This document shows, in pieces, positions 18,471 to 26,328 of a DNA stretch of 53,965 nucleotides; position 1 is the first letter of the stretch, and each line of letters opens with the position of its first letter. The translations under genes and the position numbers were made by a program. The notes under the pieces were generated by a model. It had not been told where the DNA came from. It made no database searches and saw only the letters and a program-made list of their open reading frames with translations. Source of the DNA: RUG023 sp900315435 (GTDB lineage Bacteria > Spirochaetota > Spirochaetia > Sphaerochaetales > Sphaerochaetaceae); assembly GCA_902788205.1 (NCBI GenBank), contig CADAJJ010000014.1, positions 1 to 53,965 on the forward strand, in the 5' to 3' direction.

Positions 18471-18857
18471 TCAGACCTGTGTCTGCTGTTCGAGGCTCTT
18501 GAAGGTGATCAGCGGCAGTCTCGCGCAGGCGAGATAGTGGTTGACCTCTTCGTAGATGACCGGTCTCAGCTGGTCGGTGATGTACTGGCCCTCGAAGCGG
18601 CCTTGGTCGGTAATCGGGTCCTTGCTCTCCAGCCAGACCAGATAGCGGAGTTGCAGGGAGAAGCAAACGACAGCCGCTCCATCCTGCTCCTGGCTGATCT
18701 CAAAGTCGACCGAATACAGGCTCGTAATCTGGTCCCCATTCTTATTGGGGTTTGTCTCACTCTTGCGGCGCATTCCGAATTTCAGCGGAGTGCCCTGTTT
18801 CGGGGCATTCTGCAGCTTGAACTCGGCGCCTGCCAAACGGAAATCCAATAAATCCAT
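18471..18857 (-). CDS. SecB-like chaperone family protein
   Basis: 128 residues, the size of SecB-like proteins (130-150). The N-terminal strand FRLAGAEFKLQNAP, the central strands with VDFEIS and FSLQLRYLVW, and the C-terminal helix block QLRPVIYEEVNHYLACARLPLITF resemble the SecB fold, where ARxxxxxLxxxxxLPxLxL is typical. A role in holding unfolded precursors for secretion is inference. No toxin/antitoxin pair or secretion gene is adjacent, so it is not part of a visible TAC module. The ATG at 18857 has GGAG upstream and a TATACT -10 box (18891-18886) 28 bases before it. Confidence 0.55.
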   Translation of the reverse strand: MDLLDFRLAGAEFKLQNAPKQGTPLKFGMRRKSETNPNKNGDQITSLYSVDFEISQEQDGAAVVCFSLQLRYLVWLESKDPITDQGRFEGQYITDQLRPVIYEEVNHYLACARLPLITFKSLEQQTQV

Positions 18858-18885
18858 TGTCTCAGTTTCTCCTCTGATGGGGGAC

Positions 18886-18891
18886 AGTATA
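18886..18891 (-). promoter_or_regulatory. -10 box of the SecB-like gene
   Basis: TATACT on the minus strand, 28 bases before the ATG at 18857, leaving room for the GGAG Shine-Dalgarno. A -35 was not convincing. Confidence 0.4.
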
Positions 18892-19007
18892 CTCCATTTG
18901 CCAGGTCTTCGCAGTAAAAAGTCTGGAAAATCCTCATGATGGCGGGGAAACCAACCTGCTTGCGCGAATGTCCCAAGGAGGGTAGTCTCTTTCTCAGAGG
19001 GGTCAAC

Positions 19008-19397
19008 ATGTTCCACACTATCTCGTCTTGTATCCGCGCTTTGTTCGTCTCGGTCGTCATCTACCTGGTGCTCTTTACTTTCGTTCCAACTCTGAGCAAT
19101 CCCTACCTGGGGGTCAGCCTCTCCTCGCTCAGACATCCGGTGGAGAAGGACCTGGTCGACGAGATGCAGAGTGACGGTATGAAAGAAGCCCTTTCCAAGG
19201 CGGTGGACGCCGGAGATGTGGAGAAGGTGGTGGTCGGCGCTATGGAGAAGGCCGGGAGCTACACGACTAGCGAGATCCAGCAGGCGAAGAAACTGCTTGC
19301 CAACCCTGAGTTCGCCGAGGAAATCAAAAAAGCCGCCAAACGTGGAGGCATCGCTTTCAGCCAGAAGATCCGGACCATGCTCGAGAGCGCGAAATGA
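19008..19397 (+). CDS. Small membrane-anchored protein of unknown function
   Basis: 129 residues. One hydrophobic segment (about 9-28, ALFVSVVIYLVLFTFVP) near the N-terminus acts as anchor or signal; the rest is a helical, charged domain rich in Lys/Glu/Ala. The ATG at 19008 was chosen because AGAGGGG lies 5 bases upstream and the anchor follows at once. It overlaps the first PhnP-like gene by 4 bases, so it belongs to the same unit as the hydrolases and polA. No family was recognised. Confidence 0.65.
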   Translation: MFHTISSCIRALFVSVVIYLVLFTFVPTLSNPYLGVSLSSLRHPVEKDLVDEMQSDGMKEALSKAVDAGDVEKVVVGAMEKAGSYTTSEIQQAKKLLANPEFAEEIKKAAKRGGIAFSQKIRTMLESAK

Positions 19398-20167
19398 GGT
19401 TGACCTTCCTTGGAACCGGCACCAGCCACGGCATCCCTGTTCCGGGGTGCGCCTGCAGGGTCTGCCGGTCGGCCGACCCGAAGGACAATCGCATGCGTAC
19501 CTCGGTTCTCTTGGAGAAGGAGGGGAAGAACCTGGTGGTGGACACCGGTCCCGAATTCCGAATGCAGGCGTTGCGGGCTGGCATCATGCACCTGGAGGGG
19601 GTGCTCTACACCCATAGCCATGCAGACCATTTCAATGGTCTGGACGACCTGAGGGCATACTGCAAGGAGCGTACCCTTGATGTCTACGGAGACCAGGAGG
19701 TGCTGGAGCACATGCATCGCTGCTATGGATACGCATTCCGCAGACCCGACGGTCCCCTGGACAGGCTTCCCCATCTTGCATCCCATTTCCTGGAACCCTT
19801 GAAGACTGTTTCCATCGCCGGGTTTTCGGTAACCCCGATTCCCTTGCTGCATGGGAGCCAGACCATCTACGGCTACAAGATCGACGATTTGGTCTATGCC
19901 ACCGACTGCAACCGGATTCCTGACATCTCAAGGCCTTTCATGCAGGGAGCCAAGGTGCTGGTGCTGGACGCGTTGCGCCCGAGCAAGCATCCGACCCATT
20001 TTTCAATCGGGGAGGCGGTCGGTGAGGCCCGGAGCCTTGGGGCGGAGGAGTGCTACCTGATCCATTTCTGCCATGAAGTCTGCCATCAGGAACTGGCTGC
20101 CTCGCTTCCCGAGCACATCCGTCCTGCCTACGATACCTTGTCTCTGGAGGTGGGGCCATGCGCGTGA
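19394..20167 (+). CDS. MBL-fold metal-dependent hydrolase, PhnP-like
   Basis: 257 residues. The metallo-beta-lactamase motif THSHADH is present, preceded by the PhnP/YycJ-like start FLGTGTSHGIP and a CxCxxC cluster (CACRVC) that in PhnP-like enzymes binds a structural metal. The family contains phosphodiesterases acting on small cyclic or 2',3'-phosphates. The substrate here is unknown; no phn genes are nearby. The next gene is a close paralogue that overlaps it by 10 bases. Confidence 0.85.
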   Translation: MRLTFLGTGTSHGIPVPGCACRVCRSADPKDNRMRTSVLLEKEGKNLVVDTGPEFRMQALRAGIMHLEGVLYTHSHADHFNGLDDLRAYCKERTLDVYGDQEVLEHMHRCYGYAFRRPDGPLDRLPHLASHFLEPLKTVSIAGFSVTPIPLLHGSQTIYGYKIDDLVYATDCNRIPDISRPFMQGAKVLVLDALRPSKHPTHFSIGEAVGEARSLGAEECYLIHFCHEVCHQELAASLPEHIRPAYDTLSLEVGPCA

Positions 20168-21039
20168 CCTTTCTGGGAACCGGAACCAGCGAAGGTGTGC
20201 CCATCATCCGTTGCCACTGTCCGGTATGCCGGGATGCCGCGTCGCGTCCCGGGCACCACAACCGGAGGACGCGCACCTCGATCATGGTGGAGAAAGACGG
20301 AAAGCGGCTGGTGGTGGATACCGGGCCCGATTTCCGCGAGCAGATGCTCTGCCGCCATGTCGAGCAGATCGACGGGGTGCTCTACACCCACAGTCACGCC
20401 GACCATATCGGAGGTATCGCCGACCTGCGCGAGTTCAGCCGCGTGCCGACCGTGCCGGTTCCCACTTGGGTGCGTCCGGTCCCGGTCTACGGGGACGCCA
20501 AGCTGGTCGCTTTCATCCGCGAGCACCACGACTACGTCGAACGGGGCAGCCGGCCCTTTTGCCAGTTGCACCAGCTCAATCCCTTCGCCCAAGTCTCCAT
20601 CAGTGGTTTCCAGGTGACCCCGCTGGTCCTCTGGCATGGTCTGCAGGCCGGGTTCATTTCCGGCTACCAACTGGGAGGTCTGCTCTACCTGACCGACGTG
20701 AAGACCATACCCGGTTATCCCTATCCCGATCCGGACTATCCGATGCCGGATTGTCCCTACGATACCTGGAGCTATCTGCAAAGCCGTCATTTCGATACGA
20801 TGGTCATCGACTGTCTGGAACCTATGCATCATAATGGGGCTGGATCGTGGCGGGCTTCGCCGAGCCACCTGACCATCCAGGAAGTCGAGGAAATGGTTTC
20901 CCTGCTTGACGTCGGGCGAGTCTACCTGATCCATATCGACCACCAGTTGAGCCACCAGAAGCTGAGTGGACCATTCTGGTCGGCGCGGCACATGTACCCG
21001 TCCTACGACGGACTGACCATAGAGGTACCCAATGAGTGA
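20158..21039 (+). CDS. MBL-fold metal-dependent hydrolase, second PhnP-like copy
   Basis: 293 residues. It shares FLGTGTSxG, a Cys-rich CHCPVC cluster, LVVDTGPxFR and THSHADH with the preceding gene, so both metal sites are kept. It is longer because of inserts around residues 100-130 and 180-235 (a proline-rich loop). The pair arose by duplication and then diverged. Start and stop overlap both neighbours (10 and 8 bases), indicating tight co-expression with polA. Substrate unknown. Confidence 0.85.
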   Translation: MRVTFLGTGTSEGVPIIRCHCPVCRDAASRPGHHNRRTRTSIMVEKDGKRLVVDTGPDFREQMLCRHVEQIDGVLYTHSHADHIGGIADLREFSRVPTVPVPTWVRPVPVYGDAKLVAFIREHHDYVERGSRPFCQLHQLNPFAQVSISGFQVTPLVLWHGLQAGFISGYQLGGLLYLTDVKTIPGYPYPDPDYPMPDCPYDTWSYLQSRHFDTMVIDCLEPMHHNGAGSWRASPSHLTIQEVEEMVSLLDVGRVYLIHIDHQLSHQKLSGPFWSARHMYPSYDGLTIEVPNE

Positions 21040-23731
21040 GTTGTTTGCCAGAAAGAAGTTGTACATCATCGATGGATACGCGCAGATTTACCGTTCGTAT
21101 TTCGCCATGATGAACAATCCGCTACGGGATGGAGAGGGCAGGAACGTCTCATCCGTCTACGGCTTTTTCAAGGCGCTGGGAAAGCTGATCCGCGAGTACC
21201 ATCCCGACTACCTTGCCGTGGCGATGGACAGCCATGGCCCCACCTTCCGCCACGAGCTCTACGCTCCATACAAGCAGAACCGGCAGAAGGCTCCCGACGA
21301 CCTGCATGCCCAGGTGCCGGTCATCTGCCATCTGTTGGACGCGATGGGGGTACCGCACTTGGACAAGGCGGGATTCGAGGCCGACGATATCATCGCAACC
21401 CTCTGCGACCAGGCCAAGGCACAGGGTATCGACGCCGTGGTCTTTACCGGGGACAAGGATTTGTTGCAGCTGGTGGACGAGCATGTCTTTGCCTTGCGTC
21501 CTCCCAAGCCGAAGACTACCGCCTACCGGCTCTTCGGGCCGAAAGAGGTCGAGGAGGAGTTCGGGGTCAGGCCGGACCAGATAGGAGACTACCTCTGTCT
21601 GCTCGGGGATGCCAGCGACAATGTCCCGGGGGTGGACGGCATCGGTCCCAAAGGGGCGGTGAAGCTGCTTTCCCAGTACGGTACCTTGGATGCGGTCTAT
21701 GCCAGCCTGGACGAACTGGCTGCGGGAACACGGACGAAACTGGAGGCCGCAAGGGACCACATGGGGCTGACCAGAAAGCTGATTGCCCTCAGGCACGACG
21801 CCCAGACCGTCGATTCCTTCGAAAGTCAGTGCGGGACAGACAATTACCGATACGATGCGGTGGCCCGGGAGTTTGACGCGATGAAGCTGCCTAGTCTGGT
21901 CAAGGAAATGCAGGACTTGGCGGGAAAGAAGGCGCCTGTGGTGGAAGTCCGCCCCGAAGGCAAGCGCGGAGTCTATGTGGGTACCCGCGATCTGGCTCTG
22001 GTGGAATCGCTGTTCAAGCAGGCCGCCCAGGAGAGCAAGGTGCTCGCATTCGATACCGAGACGGACAGCACCGACGACATGCTCGCCAACTTGCTTGGCT
22101 TCTCCTTCACCTGGGTGGAGGGGAAGGGGTGGTATGTGCCGGTCGACGGGGAGAACCGTGAGGAAGTCAAGCACCTGCTGTCCGCTTGGTTGCCCCGCTT
22201 CGGCATCGTCGGGCAGAACTGCAAGTACGATGTGAAGGTCATGCGCCGGTTCGGGGTGCCTGCCTTCCCGGTGGTTTTCGACACGATGATTGCCGCCTGG
22301 CTCCTGGATAGCGCAGGCCATATCTTCAACCTGGACTATCTGGCAGACAAGTACCTGAACTACAAGACGGTACATTACGACGACGCCATCCCCAACGGAA
22401 AGACGATCAGCGACATACCGTTGGAGGAGGCTGCCAACTACAGTGGCGAGGACAGCGACTTGGCGCTCAGGCTCTACCACCTGTTTTCCGCCAAACTGGA
22501 GGAGAAGGGGCTGGCAAGGCTGATGGATGAGGTGGAGATGCCGTTGCTGCCGATTCTTGCCGGCATGGAGATGCAGGGAATTGCCCTGGATACCGGGCGG
22601 ATCAAGCTTCTGGCTAGCGAGTTCACCAGCATGATGGAAAGCACCCAGGCGGAGATTTTCCGCCTTGCGGGCAAGGAGTTCAACCTGAATTCTCCGAGCC
22701 AGCTGGCCCAAGTGCTCTTTTCCGACCTGGCGATTCCTCCTGGGGCGAAGACTCGGACCGGTTTTTCGACTGCCAGCGACGTGCTGAACGAGAGGGCTGA
22801 CGAGTACCCGATTGTCCGGCAGATTCTCAACTGGCGCCAGATCAGCAAGCTGAAGAACACCTATATCGATACGTTGCCGGGAATGATCAATCCTGTCACC
22901 GGGCGGGTACATCCCCACTTCTTGCAGACCGGTACCGAGACCGGAAGGCTCGCCTGCAACAATCCCAACCTGCAGAATATTCCGGTGCGTAGCGAGGAGG
23001 GACGCAAGATCCGCTCCAGTTTTGTCGCCAAAGAGGGGTGCCTGTTCCTCTCGGCCGACTACTCGCAGATCGAGCTGGTCGTATTGGCCCACCTGGCCCA
23101 GGACAGGGAACTGATGGCGGCCTTCCGGGAAGGGGAAGACATCCACAAGGCGACTGCGGCAAAGGTCTTTGGAGAGTTTCCCGAGTTCGTCACCCCAGAC
23201 CAGCGCCGGATTGCAAAGACCATCAACTTCGGTGTTGTCTATGGCATCAGCGCCCACAGTCTGGCGATGGACCTCCATATCACCCACAGCCAGGCGAAAA
23301 AGTTCATCGACGACTACTTCGCGACCTATAAAGGGGTCGCCGCCTACATCAAGCAGGTACAGGATGACGCTGCCAGGACCGGCTATGTCTCGACCCTCCT
23401 TGGCCATCAGCGGGAAATCAAGGAGATCACCAGCGCCAACCGGACCGAGCAGGCCAAGGCCCAGCGCATCGCCGTCAACACGACGGTCCAGGGTTCGGCC
23501 GCCGATATCGTCAAGCTGGCCATGCTGCGGGTCTCCGAGAAGATGCGCCAGGAAGGCATGCATGGCGCATTGCTCCTGCAGATTCACGATGAGCTGATCT
23601 TCGAGGTGCCTGAAGAGGAGAAGGAGGCGATGGAGCAGTTGGTCAGGGATGCCATGGAGCATGCCTGTCAGCTTTCCATCCCGCTACGCGTCAGCATCGA
23701 GTGTGCCCGTACCTGGGGGGAGATGCATTGA
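21032..23731 (+). CDS. polA: DNA polymerase I
   Basis: 899 residues. Three domains: 5' nuclease (about 1-300, IIDGYAQIYRSYF, FEADDIIATL, GDxSDNVPGV region), 3'-5' exonuclease with FDTETDS near residue 345 and Tyr/Asp motifs retained, and the polymerase with DYSQIELVVLAHL (motif A), the RRxAKTINFGVVYG O-helix and QIHDELIFEV (motif C). Both the proofreading and polymerase active sites look intact. It fills repair and Okazaki gaps. The gene is followed 1 base later by coaE. Confidence 0.96.
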   Translation: MSELFARKKLYIIDGYAQIYRSYFAMMNNPLRDGEGRNVSSVYGFFKALGKLIREYHPDYLAVAMDSHGPTFRHELYAPYKQNRQKAPDDLHAQVPVICHLLDAMGVPHLDKAGFEADDIIATLCDQAKAQGIDAVVFTGDKDLLQLVDEHVFALRPPKPKTTAYRLFGPKEVEEEFGVRPDQIGDYLCLLGDASDNVPGVDGIGPKGAVKLLSQYGTLDAVYASLDELAAGTRTKLEAARDHMGLTRKLIALRHDAQTVDSFESQCGTDNYRYDAVAREFDAMKLPSLVKEMQDLAGKKAPVVEVRPEGKRGVYVGTRDLALVESLFKQAAQESKVLAFDTETDSTDDMLANLLGFSFTWVEGKGWYVPVDGENREEVKHLLSAWLPRFGIVGQNCKYDVKVMRRFGVPAFPVVFDTMIAAWLLDSAGHIFNLDYLADKYLNYKTVHYDDAIPNGKTISDIPLEEAANYSGEDSDLALRLYHLFSAKLEEKGLARLMDEVEMPLLPILAGMEMQGIALDTGRIKLLASEFTSMMESTQAEIFRLAGKEFNLNSPSQLAQVLFSDLAIPPGAKTRTGFSTASDVLNERADEYPIVRQILNWRQISKLKNTYIDTLPGMINPVTGRVHPHFLQTGTETGRLACNNPNLQNIPVRSEEGRKIRSSFVAKEGCLFLSADYSQIELVVLAHLAQDRELMAAFREGEDIHKATAAKVFGEFPEFVTPDQRRIAKTINFGVVYGISAHSLAMDLHITHSQAKKFIDDYFATYKGVAAYIKQVQDDAARTGYVSTLLGHQREIKEITSANRTEQAKAQRIAVNTTVQGSAADIVKLAMLRVSEKMRQEGMHGALLLQIHDELIFEVPEEEKEAMEQLVRDAMEHACQLSIPLRVSIECARTWGEMH

Positions 23732-23732
23732 T

Positions 23733-24350
23733 ATGCTGGTTGTGGGATTGACCGGCCGTGCCTGCAGCGGCAAGAACGTGGTGGCCGACCTGTTCGTCAA
23801 GGAGACGGGCTGGACGAGCATCGACTTCGACAAGCTTGGCTGGCCGGTTCTGGAAGAGAGCCACGAGGAACTCAAAGCGCTCTTCGGTCCCGGATGCATT
23901 ACCCCCGAAGGTACGGTGGACCACCGGATGGTCCGGGAGGCTGTGTATCATGACCCGGCGTTGCGCAAGGAGTTGGAAGCGATCACCCATCCGAAGATTG
24001 TCGCCATGTGCCATCTCCTGACCCGGCAGGCACTGCAGCGGGGAGAGCGGGCGGTCATCTGGAACGCCCCGCTGCTGCAACGTGTCCATCTGGACGAGGA
24101 GTGCGACGCGGTGGTCTTCGTCGAAGCTTCGCCCGAGGTGCGCTTTTCACGTGCCGTGAAGCGTGACGGGATGAGTCGGGCCCAGTTCGAGGCCCGGGAG
24201 CGCAACCAGAACGACGTGGATCCCGCAACGGTATCTCCCAAAACAAGGCTTTTCACGATTGATAATAATGGTGGTGACGAATGGTCTCTTCATCGACAAG
24301 TCGTCGAGTGTTGTGCTAAGATAGCTAAGATACGGAAGGATAGACAATGA
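23733..24350 (+). CDS. coaE: Dephospho-CoA kinase
   Basis: 205 residues, normal for CoaE, the last enzyme of CoA synthesis. The P-loop reads GLTGRACSGKN (5-15): the Lys is kept but the usual Ser/Thr after it is Asn, an unusual substitution that may be a lineage feature. IDFDKLGW replaces the usual DxD-type segment, and the lid region VRFSRAVKRDGMS is present. The start at 23733 is 1 base after the polA stop; an earlier in-frame start would lie inside polA. It overlaps the next gene by 4 bases. Confidence 0.82.
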   Translation: MLVVGLTGRACSGKNVVADLFVKETGWTSIDFDKLGWPVLEESHEELKALFGPGCITPEGTVDHRMVREAVYHDPALRKELEAITHPKIVAMCHLLTRQALQRGERAVIWNAPLLQRVHLDEECDAVVFVEASPEVRFSRAVKRDGMSRAQFEARERNQNDVDPATVSPKTRLFTIDNNGGDEWSLHRQVVECCAKIAKIRKDRQ

Positions 24351-25186
24351 AACAGACGGGACGTGTTACGCTGCTGGTGGTTACGACCGTTGTCGCTATG
24401 GGGGGCTTTGCCACGCTTTGGATGACCCGCCCGTCGATGGACAACGAGATGATCGAGGTTGCCCGCGAGCGGCAACTCCAGCCTTTGATCGAGGTCGAGG
24501 AGCCCGCACGGGCCCGGCGCACCGTAGAAGAGGAGCGTCAGAGACAGGTCGAGCAGCTCTATCCCTACATCCAGCAGAAGCTTCTTGGCGACCAGACAGT
24601 CACCGACCATCTGCTCGGCCAGGTGGAGGCCGAAATGGACCAGAAGGTGCAGGCTGCCGTTGCCAGCCAGATGCAAAGCACCATTGCCTCCGATATCGCT
24701 TCCTTCCGTGACGAGGTTGCCGCCCAGTTGCAGGAGCTGCGGGCGTGGACCGACGACGAGATCCAGGCCAAGCTGGAAGCCTACGTCCCGCAGGCTGTCG
24801 ACTCGGTGATTCCCCGTATCGTTCCTGTCGTTGCCGCCGAGTTCGAGGCCCACAAGGCCGACTACATCGCCCGTCTTGCCAGCGATCTCGGACCCAATAT
24901 GGAGGGAGTTGCCGAGGATACCGTCGAGGCGCAGCGTGAAGGAATCATCACCGAGGCTGTCGGGCGTGCCCTTGACGCCATCGAGCAGGATTTGCAGAGT
25001 GGCATCCTGCAGGTGCCCGAGGAAGCGCCTGAGGCGAAGAATCCGGTCATCACCGCTCCTTCGTTCGAGATCCGCGAGAATCCGACCGTGCTGACCCCGG
25101 AGGAATATACCGAGCAGCGCGAGACAATCCGTAAAGAACAGATCAGGAAGGTGCTCGACTTGCTGGGAGCGTCCAGCTCCCACTAA
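24347..25186 (+). CDS. Membrane-anchored coiled-coil protein of unknown function
   Basis: 279 residues. One N-terminal hydrophobic segment (about 8-25) is followed by a long, Glu/Gln/Ala-rich helical region (about 35-230) with heptad-like spacing, and a proline-containing tail. Topology suggests an inner-membrane anchor with the coil in the periplasm. No enzymatic motif is seen. It is coupled to coaE by a 4-base overlap and converges with the aminomutase gene; the short gap holds the palindrome GGATAGCTATCC (25208-25219) but no T-tailed terminator. Confidence 0.65.
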   Translation: MKQTGRVTLLVVTTVVAMGGFATLWMTRPSMDNEMIEVARERQLQPLIEVEEPARARRTVEEERQRQVEQLYPYIQQKLLGDQTVTDHLLGQVEAEMDQKVQAAVASQMQSTIASDIASFRDEVAAQLQELRAWTDDEIQAKLEAYVPQAVDSVIPRIVPVVAAEFEAHKADYIARLASDLGPNMEGVAEDTVEAQREGIITEAVGRALDAIEQDLQSGILQVPEEAPEAKNPVITAPSFEIRENPTVLTPEEYTEQRETIRKEQIRKVLDLLGASSSH

Positions 25187-25213
25187 GCGGAATCAGGATA
25201 ACGGGAAGGATAG

Positions 25214-26263
25214 CTATCCCTGTACGTTCGGGTCGTGGTAGTGACGGAGTCCCCCTTCTGGGGTCCGGAACGTCCAGGAGCCGTCGTCTCCATGGCTGAC
25301 AAGATAGTCCTGGCAGAGGGGAATCTTGCCGCCACCGTGGGGAAGGTCCGAAGTGTAGACCGGCATGGCCAGTCCGCTGAGCCTCCTGCGGAGTTCCTGC
25401 TCGATCTGCATGCCTTTCTCCAACGGAACCCGGAAATAGTCGGTTCCCTCGACCAGGTCTCCCTGGAAGAGGTAGTAGGGCTTGATTCGTGCGGCGAGCA
25501 GCTTGTTGCACAGCTCTTCCAAGGTGTCGGCGTCGTCGTTGACTCCTCTGAGCAACACCGACTGGTTCATGGCCGGAATGCCATGGTCGACGAACTTGGC
25601 GACAGCGGCAATCGACTGGGGGGTAAGCTCCCGTGGGTGGTTGAACTGCACCATCAGATAAAAGGCCGCGCTCCGGTGGGAGGTGATGACCTGGACCAGA
25701 TGGTCGGTGATTCGTTCGGGGAAAGTGACCGGAATGCGGGTGCAGATGCGGATGACCAGATCCGGTCTTGCGGCGCGGAACATGGCCAGCATCTCGTCGA
25801 TCTTCTCATCGCTAAGCGTCAGCATGTCACCACCGGTGAGCAGGATTTCGGTCACTTCGGGATGCCGGGCGCAGTAATCCGCCGCCGTTTGGATATCCTC
25901 CCGGGTTGCCGGGCCGTGCATCGTCCCGGTGAAACGGCGGCGGAAGCAGTGCCGGCAATAGGTGGCGCAGTAATCGGTGACCAGGAAAGCGACCCGGCTC
26001 TTGTATCGATGGATCAGCCGGTCGGTGATGGAATGGGCTACCTCCTCGAGCGGGTCGATATCCTCCCAGGTGCGGGCCTGGTACTCGTGTATGGTGGGCA
26101 CCACCTGGCGCCTGATCGGGTCGTCGGGGTCGTCCGGATCGATCAGATGGAAATAGTAGTCGGAAATCTTGACGGGAAGGTGTCCCTTCTCCTGGAAGGA
26201 GGCTTCGTCCGGGGTCAATGCGAGACGTTTTTTGAGGGACTCGAGAGAACAGATGCTTTCCAT
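25214..26263 (-). CDS. KamA/EpmB-family lysine 2,3-aminomutase
   Basis: 349 residues, close to EpmB (342) and shorter than KamA (about 415). A radical-SAM cluster C99-x3-C103-x2-C106 (CATYCRHC), the LLTGGD segment, and GGGKIP with PLP Lys313 are present. The reaction is L-alpha-lysine to beta-lysine. Because efp (with Lys33) and epmA are also in the window, supply of beta-lysine for EF-P is a good guess; lysine fermentation or osmolyte synthesis are alternatives. Start: ATG 26263 has no SD but a -10-like TACAAC 7 bases upstream, so it is likely leaderless; a TTG at 26299 would lie within the -35 box. Confidence 0.83.
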   Translation of the reverse strand: MESICSLESLKKRLALTPDEASFQEKGHLPVKISDYYFHLIDPDDPDDPIRRQVVPTIHEYQARTWEDIDPLEEVAHSITDRLIHRYKSRVAFLVTDYCATYCRHCFRRRFTGTMHGPATREDIQTAADYCARHPEVTEILLTGGDMLTLSDEKIDEMLAMFRAARPDLVIRICTRIPVTFPERITDHLVQVITSHRSAAFYLMVQFNHPRELTPQSIAAVAKFVDHGIPAMNQSVLLRGVNDDADTLEELCNKLLAARIKPYYLFQGDLVEGTDYFRVPLEKGMQIEQELRRRLSGLAMPVYTSDLPHGGGKIPLCQDYLVSHGDDGSWTFRTPEGGLRHYHDPNVQG

Positions 26264-26270
26264 GCGGTCT

Positions 26271-26321
26271 GTTGTACAGGAAAGGGGGAAAGTTTGCAAC
26301 AGAAGCGATTTGTGCTATCAT
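26271..26321. promoter_or_regulatory. Divergent leaderless promoters sharing one -35 box
   Basis: The palindromic hexamer TTGCAA (26294-26299) serves both strands. Plus: 16-base spacer, -10 TATCAT (26316-26321), 7 bases, ATG of the MFS gene at 26329. Minus: 17-base spacer, -10 TACAAC (26276-26271), 7 bases, ATG of the aminomutase at 26263. Neither gene has an SD. Confidence 0.65.
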
Positions 26322-26328
26322 TTTCCCC

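Noticed and set aside
18471..18857. SecB-like protein as part of a toxin-antitoxin-chaperone (TAC) module
   Set aside because: No HigB/HigA- or MqsR-like genes are adjacent; neighbours are the uxu operon and a membrane-anchored protein.
21149..23662. An 837-codon open frame on the minus strand opposite polA
   Set aside because: It is a mirror frame caused by high GC at third codon positions; its protein shows no domain, while the plus strand gives complete DNA polymerase I.
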